This document shows, one piece after another, positions 14,536 through 22,795 of a stretch of 64,000 nt of DNA. Source of the DNA: a virus; IMG/VR virus record IMGVR_UViG_3300031997_000007, positions 1 to 64,000 of that record, one strand, 5' to 3'. Below the pieces are notes generated by a model. It did not search any database and was not told the DNA's origin. It saw only the letters and a list, made by a program, of their open reading frames with translations. The position numbers and the translations under genes are program-made. Position 1 is the stretch's first letter. Every line of letters begins with the position of its first letter.

Positions 14536-17382
14536 TTAACCCGCTTTAATATATGCTACTGTATTTCCACCACTTTTATTCATTATGTCAAATAAACTAT
14601 CAGGTGTTGTAGCAGCTTTTTCTACTTTTACATCAGTATACCAATCAGTTGTATTTTTATCAATACTGCGTAAATAATTGTTAATAGTATTTGTTGCAGT
14701 TACCATATTGCTAATATTATCGTTAAACGTAGTAGTCAATATATCTAAACGATCGATCATTTGATTAACTACATCAACTGGAGGAGTTGCTAATGTCGTA
14801 ACATTTGCTGTAAGATCATTTAATGTGTTTGATAACGGGTGACTTTCTATTTCCTTATTTACTATTTTCGATATCGGTTTATCTTCTACTTCATTAGTTA
14901 ACGTTGGTGATGATTGTTTTAAAGATTTTTCCTTTTTATACTTCTCTATATCACTATCCCACGTAACTAATGTTTCAAACCATCCACCAGTTCCAGTTAC
15001 AACACGTTCTAATCTTTTTTGTTGTTGTTCTTCTACTCCTTTATATAACGAAAATGCTGCAATTGCACCAGCAACTATTGGAATAAGACCACCGAACACT
15101 AATCCTAAACCACCAGCAGCTGTACCTAAACTTGCAAGAATCGGTGCAACACCACCTGCACCAATTGCACTCCCGAGTACACTAAATAGAGCTGGCATAG
15201 CCCCTCCAATAATACCAGATGCTGCACCAGTAAAAGCACCGATTATTAATGAAGGTATTATCCCTGTTTGTGATGTATCTAGTGCATCTGTAAAATTTTT
15301 AACTGCAATAGCAGCTTTACCTGCTTGTATAGATAAATCAGTTTTATCATGTTCTTCAGCTTTTGCAAGATCTGCTAATTTCTTTTCCTGTATAGCTTTT
15401 TCTCTATTAGCTGGAGTATTTCCACCAACCATGTTCGTTGCTGCTTTTATTATACCTGCTTTATACGCTTGCGTTTTCGGTAGTTCTTCTTCTTTTTTAG
15501 CTACTGAAGCTGCTGAACCTGCACTCATTGGTAAAGCTTGTTCTATGGCCGCTACTATAGTGTTATACTGTCCTCCTTTGGTATTATCAGCTCGTACCTC
15601 CGCCTCAGCGTTTACAAGAATATCTAGTATGTCGCTGAAATCTTGTTTCTCAGCAGCACTTTTATTACTTTTGCTTTCTAAAGATCCAGCTCTAGCGGCT
15701 ATATCTCCTTGTAAGTCTTTATTATTCGGTAAAAAATTACTTAACTGTTGAAGTTTTGCTTGTAAACCAGCACCGGACATCAATGCAGATGGTATTGTTC
15801 TTTTTGTATCAGCGGCAAAACCAGCCGCAAATGTTTTAATTGCCTCTTTACTATAACCTAATTGTGCAGAATGCTCCGCAAACGCTTTTAAATCAAGCAG
15901 ATACGCAATACGTTCTTTATTCTTCAGACCTGCTAATTTATAAGAAATATTACTATCTAGCAACATTGACTCATATAACTCAAGACTAGCTGGAGCTGTC
16001 AATGCAGTAGTTTTATTCATCACATCTGCCCATTTTGCAGTGTCTGATAAAGTTTTACTAAACTCAGAAAGTCCTTGTGCACCACCACTTGCATTACGCT
16101 CAAGAGTGGCCATTCGCGCTGCCATCTCTAATCCTGCTTTTCGATCACCACCCATTAATTTTGTAAATTCATCGGTATGATCTTTCATCAATTTATCTAC
16201 ACTTTCTTGACCTCCTTCTATGCTGCGGTATAGTGCTTTATTTTGTGACATTACTTTTAAATAAGCTTCTTGACCTACACCAATTTGTATTAATGCTAAA
16301 TCATGTAACTCAGTACCAGATTTCATCCATTCTGAAGCTTCTTCCATAAACAACGGCATTGCTTTTTTACCAGCTTCCCAGAACATTTTAGCTGATGCGA
16401 CAGCAATTGTTCCTGTAAGTCCCGCCATTGTACCACTCATACCACCAGCTGTTAACCTACCAGCAATAGCGTTTCTTATAGTATTACCAGCTTCACCAAA
16501 TGTACCTTCAAGTTGTTTAAGCATAACATTTTTAAAAGAACCACCAACATCTTTTATGCTTTTTGCAGTACCAACTACACCTTTAGTAAATCCTTTTAAT
16601 TTCTGCTCTGATTCACCTAACGCATTTCTAACACCTTTATTAGACATTCCTTGAAAATACTCGTTAACAACTCCAATTTCTTTAGCATTTAAAGTTACAC
16701 CACTTGTGTATTTTTCTAACGCAGCAGCAAACTCATTTGCTTTTTCAGAACTCTTCGCATACCCTGCGAAATAACTTGGATCACCTAATTCTTTACTTAA
16801 TGTGTGTAAATTTGCTAACAGGTTAAGTTGAGCTGCCCCCATTTTCCCATTATTTTCTTTAAATGATTTAATAAATGCTTGTTGTGCTATTACATAATCA
16901 TCAAACTTTAAAGTATCCGCGTAATTTTCAATTTTTAAAGAAGCGCCAGCTATCGATTTTATTTGATTTTTTAAAGCTTCAGGGTATAGTTTATCAAGTT
17001 CACTCCATGTAGTAAATGTTTTTGATACTTGCTCATCGAGCATACTTTTCGCGTGTTGGTATGAAGATGAAATATCTTTAACGAATGAAGAGTGTAAACT
17101 ACCGGCGGTTTTTGTACCGTCTATTACTTCTGATAAAACATCATGAAATTGATCGAAAGACTTACCTGCAAGTTTAAGTTTTTTATTTAACGCTGCTAAT
17201 TCATACGCAGAACTATCACCAGCTTTTTGTACACTAGCTGCGACTTTAGTTTGAGCAGTTGCTGAAGTTTGACCTGCATTAGATAAATCACCTAACGTAC
17301 GTGATAAACTACCACCGGCGCTTGAAATTTGTTGAACGAATGCTTGTAATTGTGCTAAGAATGCTGGATCTAAGGCTGCCAT
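14536..17382 (-). CDS. Large structural protein, tape-measure-like
   Basis: 948 residues. The N-terminal 350 are helical and Ala/Ser/Lys-rich. Residues about 705-785 form a Gly/Ala-rich hydrophobic region (SLIIGAFTGAASGIIGG, then GLGLVFGGLIPIVAGAIAAF) that could cross a membrane. Long helices plus hydrophobic segments are typical of tail tape-measure proteins that are ejected into the host envelope, but T4 gp29 is shorter and lies elsewhere, and no sheath or tube gene is next to it. An internal virion protein is the alternative. A CATAAATA variant late promoter lies at 17416-17423. Confidence 0.5.
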   Translation of the reverse strand: MAALDPAFLAQLQAFVQQISSAGGSLSRTLGDLSNAGQTSATAQTKVAASVQKAGDSSAYELAALNKKLKLAGKSFDQFHDVLSEVIDGTKTAGSLHSSFVKDISSSYQHAKSMLDEQVSKTFTTWSELDKLYPEALKNQIKSIAGASLKIENYADTLKFDDYVIAQQAFIKSFKENNGKMGAAQLNLLANLHTLSKELGDPSYFAGYAKSSEKANEFAAALEKYTSGVTLNAKEIGVVNEYFQGMSNKGVRNALGESEQKLKGFTKGVVGTAKSIKDVGGSFKNVMLKQLEGTFGEAGNTIRNAIAGRLTAGGMSGTMAGLTGTIAVASAKMFWEAGKKAMPLFMEEASEWMKSGTELHDLALIQIGVGQEAYLKVMSQNKALYRSIEGGQESVDKLMKDHTDEFTKLMGGDRKAGLEMAARMATLERNASGGAQGLSEFSKTLSDTAKWADVMNKTTALTAPASLELYESMLLDSNISYKLAGLKNKERIAYLLDLKAFAEHSAQLGYSKEAIKTFAAGFAADTKRTIPSALMSGAGLQAKLQQLSNFLPNNKDLQGDIAARAGSLESKSNKSAAEKQDFSDILDILVNAEAEVRADNTKGGQYNTIVAAIEQALPMSAGSAASVAKKEEELPKTQAYKAGIIKAATNMVGGNTPANREKAIQEKKLADLAKAEEHDKTDLSIQAGKAAIAVKNFTDALDTSQTGIIPSLIIGAFTGAASGIIGGAMPALFSVLGSAIGAGGVAPILASLGTAAGGLGLVFGGLIPIVAGAIAAFSLYKGVEEQQQKRLERVVTGTGGWFETLVTWDSDIEKYKKEKSLKQSSPTLTNEVEDKPISKIVNKEIESHPLSNTLNDLTANVTTLATPPVDVVNQMIDRLDILTTTFNDNISNMVTATNTINNYLRSIDKNTTDWYTDVKVEKAATTPDSLFDIMNKSGGNTVAYIKAG

Positions 17383-17415
17383 ATAAAGATACTACCATAT
17401 TAAGGTTAATATCTT

Positions 17416-17423
17416 TATTTATG
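17416..17423 (-). promoter_or_regulatory. Variant late promoter before the tape-measure-like gene
   Basis: CATAAATA on the minus strand, 34 bases upstream of the start at 17382. Confidence 0.45.
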
Positions 17424-17425
17424 AA

Positions 17426-17815
17426 TTACAGGACTGATGGAAAAGCCAAATGAATAAGCATAAGTGTAACACCAAATAAATATAAAATGCATAAATTTAT
17501 TTGAGCTATTTTAGTTTTAATATCACAAAACAATGTATACCATAATAACATAATACAAACAGGTATAACTGGTAACAACACATTCCGAAGCATTATACCG
17601 TGTTGATATGATTCATCAACAATGGTAAAATCATCCCATGTAAGATTTGTAATCATTCCTGCAAAATAATACATAATTGGTAATGTACATATAAAAATAA
17701 TCCACATCTGTATTGCGTGTGTTTTTTTAGATTTCGTTGTTGATCTATGTGAATCAATAATACCTAACAGTATTAATTGAAGTATGATCGTTAAAATTAT
17801 AGTCATTATATTCAC
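17426..17815 (-). CDS. Four-helix membrane protein of unknown function
   Basis: 129 residues with four hydrophobic segments: IMTIILTIILQLILLGII, MWIIFICTLPIMYYFAGMI, VLLPVIPVCIMLLWYTLF and INLCILYLFGVTLMLIHLAF. A basic stretch (HRSTTKSKKTH) follows the first helix. No family is recognised. Unlike its structural neighbours it has a host-type promoter (17838-17866), so it may act early, for example in membrane takeover or superinfection exclusion; this is inference from context only. Confidence 0.65.
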   Translation of the reverse strand: MNIMTIILTIILQLILLGIIDSHRSTTKSKKTHAIQMWIIFICTLPIMYYFAGMITNLTWDDFTIVDESYQHGIMLRNVLLPVIPVCIMLLWYTLFCDIKTKIAQINLCILYLFGVTLMLIHLAFPSVL

Positions 17816-17837
17816 CTTATTTTCATTTTATGTACAT

Positions 17838-17866
17838 ATTGTAGTATACTTTTGTACAAAAATCAA
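17838..17866 (-). promoter_or_regulatory. Sigma70-type promoter for the membrane protein
   Basis: Minus strand TTGATT (17866-17861), 17-base spacer, TACAAT (17843-17838), 23 bases before the gene start. Confidence 0.55.
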
Positions 17867-17900
17867 CATTTAATACATGTTTCCCATTAACTTTTTCGAG

Positions 17901-17908
17901 TATAAATA
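17901..17908 (+). promoter_or_regulatory. T4-type late promoter of the gp26-type gene
   Basis: Exact TATAAATA on the plus strand, 41 bases upstream of the ATG at 17949. Confidence 0.8.
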
Positions 17909-17948
17909 AATTAAACTTAAACTTAATAAACACGAGGATTATAATAGT

Positions 17949-18734
17949 ATGTCTGAAAATCCACTAATAAACAATATTAAAATACCAGGTGAAATTATAA
18001 GATTACCATCACTTGGGTTATTTTACGATAACGGTGAACTTAATGAAAATGTACAAAACGGGGAAGTAGAAGTATTCCCAATGAGTGCTTTTGATGAAAT
18101 TGCTATGAGAAATATTGATCATATCATCAATGGTACGTCTATAACAGAAGTATTTTCTCGATGTATACCTGCGATAAAAAAACCTGCAGATTTATTTGGA
18201 AAAGATGTTGATCATCTATTATTAGTATTGCGTCGTATTACATATGGTCCAAATATTGAAGTTAGCTATACGCATTCATGTGAAACTGCTCAAGAACATA
18301 GGTATAAAATAGATATAACAGAAGTTATAAACAATACTCGAAATATTGATCCAACTACAATAACTGCATTATATTCTGTTACAATGGATAATGGACAATT
18401 AGTTGAGCTTAGACCAGTTAGGTTCAAAGATATTGTTACAATTATGCAAGAATCAAAAAACTTTAGTACAACTCCATTATATGAAATACAGCAGAAATTA
18501 GTTGAATCAACTATTAGTATTATTCATTCAGTTGACGGTGATACTGATAAAAAACATATTTATGAATGGGCATCAGCTATACCAGCTCCATGGTTTAAAA
18601 AAATATCAGCTGCATTAGATGCCGGTAATAATTGGGGACCTGATTCAACACACACAGTTGAATGTCAAGATTGTCATCAACCAATGACAGTTGAATTACC
18701 ACTCAATCCGTTAACTTTTTTTTTAGATTATTAA
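17949..18734 (+). CDS. 26: Baseplate hub subunit (gp26 / T4_baseplate family)
   Basis: 261 residues. The sequence fits the T4_baseplate (gp26-like) family: LPSLGLFYDNG near residue 20, then EVEVFPMSAFDEIAMRN, IINGTSITEVFSRCIP, a DVDHLLLVLRRITYG block, a central beta part, and a C-terminal CQDCHQP pair. These proteins help assemble the central hub of the baseplate. The reading frame ends just after a run of nine T's, and the -1 frame continues for 78 more codons with no stop (see the next two entries), so a longer frameshifted form is predicted. Confidence 0.8.
   Translation: MSENPLINNIKIPGEIIRLPSLGLFYDNGELNENVQNGEVEVFPMSAFDEIAMRNIDHIINGTSITEVFSRCIPAIKKPADLFGKDVDHLLLVLRRITYGPNIEVSYTHSCETAQEHRYKIDITEVINNTRNIDPTTITALYSVTMDNGQLVELRPVRFKDIVTIMQESKNFSTTPLYEIQQKLVESTISIIHSVDGDTDKKHIYEWASAIPAPWFKKISAALDAGNNWGPDSTHTVECQDCHQPMTVELPLNPLTFFLDY
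18716..18724 (+). promoter_or_regulatory. Predicted -1 ribosomal frameshift site (T9)
   Basis: Nine T's lie eight bases before the gp26-type stop (18732-18734). Slipping back one base at the run moves ribosomes into an open -1 frame that runs to 18958. Slippery U runs of this kind are known frameshift or transcriptional slippage sites in phage tail genes. Confidence 0.55.
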
Positions 18735-18958
18735 AACACAAAAATACTGAAAAAATACAAGAATATATTTCTCAATTAGGTAGTGAAATTAATAACATAC
18801 TACAACAAATCATCGAACTTACTTATTTTATGAGAGGTAGTATGCAATATCACACAATATTAAACTTGTCAGTACCTGAGCGTAAAATGATAAGTGAGTT
18901 TTTATCACAACGGATAAAAGAAGAAGTTAATAAACCTAGTGGATATGCTGTTTATTAA
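18722..18958 (+). CDS. -1 frame extension of the gp26-type protein
   Basis: 78 residues open in the -1 frame from the T run: FFRLLKHKNTEKIQEYISQ at the start, then helical sequence, then YFMRGSMQYHTILNLSVPER and KMISEFLSQRIKEE. The LSVPER...F..xR pattern is one I associate with small hub or tail assembly genes next to gp26 in T4-like phages. An internal ATG at 18830 (42 residues) has no ribosome site, which favours frameshift expression as a fusion of about 336 residues. It overlaps the convergent nuclease gene by four bases. Confidence 0.6.
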   Translation, partial: FRLLKHKNTEKIQEYISQLGSEINNILQQIIELTYFMRGSMQYHTILNLSVPERKMISEFLSQRIKEEVNKPSGYAVY

Positions 18959-19617
18959 TTATAATTTACATAAAAAGAATCAATTTTCTTTTTTAGTGGT
19001 GTTATATAAGGGTATATTGTTTTAACCATAATTTGAGGCATTATACCTTTTTCAACAGCAATTATAGTTACTATTTGTGGAATTTCAATTCCAGTTCTTT
19101 CATAAAAAGCTAATGCGTAAAATGTTTCTTGCATATAATAATCTTGTATCATCTCATCTGTTTTTAAATTATTAGATGATTTAAAATCTATAATAGATGG
19201 TATTCCTTTCCATTCAGCAATACAATCAACTCGTCCAGCGATTCCTAATACATCACTATAAAGTGCAACTTCCTGAGCAAAAATATTATTAATTTTAGAT
19301 AATGCAAGTTTAATTTTATTATATAATAAAATATGCTCATACACATGACCTAACGTTGGATCTGGTTGATTATTAAGAGTCTTTTCACACATTTCATGCA
19401 ACGCAGTGCCTCGTTCTGCACAACGTTTTGTCTCAATATCTGCTTTTGCTGTACCCATATTCGCACGCCACTCATCAAGCCACGGTTTTGGTCCATAGCC
19501 TAATATTGATGTGATCGATGGATAATATTGACCAGATGGTGTTACATACCATCTGGACTTTTTAACTTGTGTGGTTTTTAGATCTGGAAGTGAAATAGGT
19601 TTATGAATGTATATCAT
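18955..19617 (-). CDS. PD-(D/E)XK exonuclease, MGME1/RecB-like
   Basis: 220 residues. Landmarks of the RecB/Cas4/MGME1 nuclease group are clear: GTALHEMCEKTL (helix with conserved His), VLGIAGRVDCIAEWKG with the first metal-binding Asp, PSIIDFKSS with the D-x-K pair, and QDYYMQETFYALAFYERTG with the conserved Q-x-x-Y. It also has the YYPSITSILGYGPKPWLDEWR N-terminus seen in MGME1-like phage nucleases. It probably trims single-stranded DNA ends in recombination or replication. It is coupled to the upstream gene by a one-base overlap and sits oddly among structural genes. Confidence 0.85.
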   Translation of the reverse strand: MIYIHKPISLPDLKTTQVKKSRWYVTPSGQYYPSITSILGYGPKPWLDEWRANMGTAKADIETKRCAERGTALHEMCEKTLNNQPDPTLGHVYEHILLYNKIKLALSKINNIFAQEVALYSDVLGIAGRVDCIAEWKGIPSIIDFKSSNNLKTDEMIQDYYMQETFYALAFYERTGIEIPQIVTIIAVEKGIMPQIMVKTIYPYITPLKKKIDSFYVNYN

Positions 19618-19976
19618 TACACCACTGTGTTATTAGCTGTATGCTTCCATGTACCACTACTATTATATACTTGTGATATATCAAACGGTGCACCTAACAT
19701 CTCAGGTTTACTACCAACTAATCGAATTATGCTATGGTATGTACTATAAAAAGATGTTCCGTTTATACCAATAAATGTATTTGCAGCAAGTACTCCACCT
19801 GTTTTCGGATACGGTCCAGTTGCGGTATTAAATAAATTAACATCTATAGCTAATACAGGGTCTAAATCTATATATTTTTTTTCGATTAAATATTGCACAT
19901 TTACTATTACTTCTAGTACAAAGCATTGTTCAGGGACCCCGTTAAATTTAACATCAATTGATTGATATGGTATCAT
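19617..19976 (-). CDS. Hypothetical protein between core-like protein and nuclease
   Basis: 119 residues, mostly beta-rich with hydrophobic strands (QCFVLEVIVNVQYLIEKK, PVLAIDVNLFNT) and a Gly/Asn/Thr-rich end. I do not recognise it. It sits between a leader-bearing virion protein and the nuclease in one minus-strand operon, with nine bases to the former, so a structural role is possible. Confidence 0.55.
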   Translation of the reverse strand: MIPYQSIDVKFNGVPEQCFVLEVIVNVQYLIEKKYIDLDPVLAIDVNLFNTATGPYPKTGGVLAANTFIGINGTSFYSTYHSIIRLVGSKPEMLGAPFDISQVYNSSGTWKHTANNTVV

Positions 19977-19985
19977 AATATCTCC

Positions 19986-21143
19986 TTATACTTCAGTAAT
20001 AGTTTGATTAGTTGCAGGGCTTGTACCTGTAACTGATTGTTGACTTGCTTGTTTAGTTTTTATAGCTAACTGTTGTTGTATTGCTCTTATTTGATTATCA
20101 ATACCTTTAGTAGCTACTATTCTTTTCAAATTTAAAGCAGATAATTGTGCTTGTAATGCAACAACTTCTTGTGTTGCATCTTCAACCATACGTTGTTTTT
20201 TTAATTTATAACTTTCATTTGAATAAACTCCGGGTCGCTTATCTGCACTTTGTGATATTTCTTGACGATACTTAGCTAATTTTGTAATTCGTTGAGAAGC
20301 TTTTTTATTTTCTTGTTGTTGCTTAAAATAACTATCAGCATTTGCAAAATCTTCTTCAGATTTTACTTTTCGATCTGCAATATTTGCCGCATACTTTGCT
20401 TCTTTGGCCTCTGCTTCTTTAGCTTTTGCGTTTGCTTCTGCCATCCTTGCTTCTGCATCCGCTTTTAACATATCAATAACTTTAAACAATATACTTTGAT
20501 CATCTCCAGAACTACCTATATCACCAACACCTGTATCAGTTGGTAACTCACCTTCACCTTCACCTTCACCTTCTTTTCCAGGTTCTTTTTCTCCTTCAGT
20601 TCCCGGCGGTAACTCTCCTTCTATTTCGTCACCTTTTTGCCCTTTCATATCAACATTTACTTCTTCATCTTCAGGTACAGGAGGCCATTCAACGTGTAAT
20701 ATATTAAAAGTATCTCGTAAATTAAAAAGAATTTCAGCCACATCCCTTTTATTTTCTGCATCTTTTATCTCATTATCAAGCGCACGTTTAAACTCTTCGT
20801 CTTGATCTTTTGCGACATACACTTTTGTAATTTCACCGTGTTCTCCTTCAATTCCATAAACAACAGCATCTTTTTGCATATCATTATGTTTTTGAGCTGA
20901 GTTTAATTTAGATATAACATCCATTGAACTAAAAGAACTAGCACTATCAGATTCATGAATCTTTTTATACCCGTTCCAATTCGCTAATTTTTTATATTTA
21001 ATAGTTTGAACTGGTATACGCGGCATTGGAACTTTTCTAGATATTGTTCCACCAAACAATAATCCTCTTGTGCCTCCGATTGCTCCAGCTCCAGTTGCAC
21101 CACCTGTTGCATCTTCTTTTAGTATATATTCTGAAAATCTCAT
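19986..21143 (-). CDS. Leader-bearing coiled-coil head protein
   Basis: 385 residues. It begins MRFSEYILKEDATGG, a capsid-targeting-like leader with ILKE as a possible gp21 site, followed by Gly/Ala-rich sequence. Residues about 165-210 are a Glu/Gly/Pro-rich acidic linker with GEGEGEGE repeats, and residues about 215-310 are a strong coiled coil (DAEARMAEANAKAKEAEAKE). A prohead core or packaged internal protein is the best guess. An exact late promoter lies at 21207-21214. Confidence 0.6.
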   Translation of the reverse strand: MRFSEYILKEDATGGATGAGAIGGTRGLLFGGTISRKVPMPRIPVQTIKYKKLANWNGYKKIHESDSASSFSSMDVISKLNSAQKHNDMQKDAVVYGIEGEHGEITKVYVAKDQDEEFKRALDNEIKDAENKRDVAEILFNLRDTFNILHVEWPPVPEDEEVNVDMKGQKGDEIEGELPPGTEGEKEPGKEGEGEGEGELPTDTGVGDIGSSGDDQSILFKVIDMLKADAEARMAEANAKAKEAEAKEAKYAANIADRKVKSEEDFANADSYFKQQQENKKASQRITKLAKYRQEISQSADKRPGVYSNESYKLKKQRMVEDATQEVVALQAQLSALNLKRIVATKGIDNQIRAIQQQLAIKTKQASQQSVTGTSPATNQTITEV

Positions 21144-21206
21144 TGTGCATTATCCTCTTAATTTTTTACAATTCACATTTACTACATTAAAGTGAATGAT
21201 AATATT

Positions 21207-21214
21207 ATTTATAT
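21207..21214 (-). promoter_or_regulatory. T4-type late promoter of the coiled-coil head protein
   Basis: Exact TATAAATA on the minus strand, 64 bases before the start at 21143. It is divergent from a plus-strand GATAAATA at 21258-21265, so the 152-base gap is a two-way late promoter region. Confidence 0.75.
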
Positions 21215-21257
21215 GGTAACTCTTATAAAGTGTATTTATATACTATGTCAGTTAATA

Positions 21258-21265
21258 GATAAATA
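21258..21265 (+). promoter_or_regulatory. Variant late promoter of the retropepsin-like gene
   Basis: GATAAATA on the plus strand, 31 bases before the ATG at 21296, the first gene of the long plus-strand baseplate block. Confidence 0.55.
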
Positions 21266-21295
21266 TATCAATATAATAATACATAGGTAACTTCC

Positions 21296-22183
21296 ATGAT
21301 AAATAAAGAATTTTTAATTTTACAACTTACTACTATGATATCAGAAAGTGTTAATATAAAAACCACTACCCCAATTATACAAGATGATGATAATAAATAT
21401 GTTCTAATGTATGAGTATAATCCAACATTTGTTGATATATTACATGGTAAACACGTTAAACCGTTTCTTGTTTATGAATGTAATAATACGTTATATTGTG
21501 TGACAGTTAAACAATACAATGATAATCATGTTATTGATGTTGTTGAAATAATTACAGAAAAAGAAGAACATGAACGATATAACGCAATTGGAATTCATGT
21601 TAATGTAACATTAATGGGAATTAATCAAAATGAAATAATTGAAAGTAAAGTCGATACTGGCGCTGAATGTTGTAGTTTAGGTGTTGAAGATATATCCATT
21701 ATGAAAAGTGATGTAGATTCAGAAGCACAAAATGTTAAGTTTACATTTAATGAAAGACAATACACTATGAAAGTTGATAATATGATTTCAGTACAATCCG
21801 CCGACGGTGGAATTGAATATAGGCCAACAGTGTTGTTCGATATTAAAATAAATGGACATCTTATTTCAGAAGTACGGGTTAATTTAAATGATAGATCACA
21901 TATGCAATACAAATTCTTAATCGGTATAAATTTATTAGAAAAATGTGATTTGGTTATTGACCCGTCTATATCAGAAGCGGAAATTCAATCAATTCATGAT
22001 ATGTTAAATGAACATAAAGAAACTGTTATCGATCCAGATAATATAAATGAAGTAGATGTTAAACCACGTATAACAAGACAAATCTTTGAAATGCTATTAG
22101 CAAATCCGGATATATCTTTTAAAGATATTATTTCAATGGCAAAATTAGATGCAATAAACGCAGTTGATCAATTACAGGCATAA
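21296..22183 (+). CDS. Retropepsin-like aspartic protease (PF05618-like)
   Basis: 295 residues. The middle (about 105-225) matches the RimB/'ATP-dependent zinc protease' retropepsin fold: KVDTGAECCSL with the D-T-G-A active site near residue 119, then SADGGIEYRPTVLFDIKING, LNDRSHMQYKFLIGINLLEKCDLVIDP. The last block is the hallmark DRSxMxxxxLIGxxLL. As in that family there is one aspartate per chain, so a dimer would form the site. The C-terminal 70 residues are helical. A second virion protease next to the spike is unusual; it could mature baseplate or tail proteins. The next gene follows after two bases. Confidence 0.8.
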   Translation: MINKEFLILQLTTMISESVNIKTTTPIIQDDDNKYVLMYEYNPTFVDILHGKHVKPFLVYECNNTLYCVTVKQYNDNHVIDVVEIITEKEEHERYNAIGIHVNVTLMGINQNEIIESKVDTGAECCSLGVEDISIMKSDVDSEAQNVKFTFNERQYTMKVDNMISVQSADGGIEYRPTVLFDIKINGHLISEVRVNLNDRSHMQYKFLIGINLLEKCDLVIDPSISEAEIQSIHDMLNEHKETVIDPDNINEVDVKPRITRQIFEMLLANPDISFKDIISMAKLDAINAVDQLQA

Positions 22184-22185
22184 TC

Positions 22186-22794
22186 ATGAGTGATATTAAA
22201 AGTCCGTTTTTAATATATCAAAATTTTATATCGCCGTTAATGTGTGATAAAATAACATCAAACTATGCACAAATAATTGAGGACGATGGATTGTGTATTT
22301 TAAAACCACAAGTTAATTTATCAACAATTATAACTGAAAAAATTAACGAAATTATACATGATATTATGACATATTATGATACAAATATACTTGATATAAC
22401 TATTCCTACACTTTATGAATTAAAACAAGGTGCAAATAATAAACCACAATGTGATAGTAGTAATCATTTAAACGGTAAATGGGTACAAACATTTCCGAGA
22501 GATATATCAGGATATATTGCACTATGTAATTACAACGATAATATACCGTTTGATGAAAAATTTGAAGTGTATGGTGGTAAGTTAGAGTTCCCACAACATC
22601 AATTTGGATTTAATCCTCAAATCGGTACATTAATATTACATCCAAGTGGTCCTCATTTTATTCATCAACATACAACTATGGAATACGGTAATTTATTTTA
22701 TATTCAATTTTTTCTAAAATCAGAAGTACCATATTTATATAATCCTACGAATTTTCCAGGTGATTATACTACATGGTTTAAGGAGATCGTATAA
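22186..22794 (+). CDS. 2OG-Fe(II) oxygenase-like protein, possibly inactive
   Basis: 202 residues. The double-stranded beta-helix pattern of prolyl-hydroxylase-like phage proteins is visible: RDISGYIALCNYND, YGGKLEFPQHQFGFNPQIGTLILHPSGPHFIHQHT, then GNLFYIQFF. The distal His (PHFIHQH) is present. The usual HxD pair appears as QCD (near residue 84), and the Arg that binds 2-oxoglutarate after the last strand is not evident. It may therefore be a degenerate, structural copy. It lies between the retropepsin and the spike in a tight operon. Confidence 0.55.
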   Translation: MSDIKSPFLIYQNFISPLMCDKITSNYAQIIEDDGLCILKPQVNLSTIITEKINEIIHDIMTYYDTNILDITIPTLYELKQGANNKPQCDSSNHLNGKWVQTFPRDISGYIALCNYNDNIPFDEKFEVYGGKLEFPQHQFGFNPQIGTLILHPSGPHFIHQHTTMEYGNLFYIQFFLKSEVPYLYNPTNFPGDYTTWFKEIV

Positions 22795-22795
22795 A

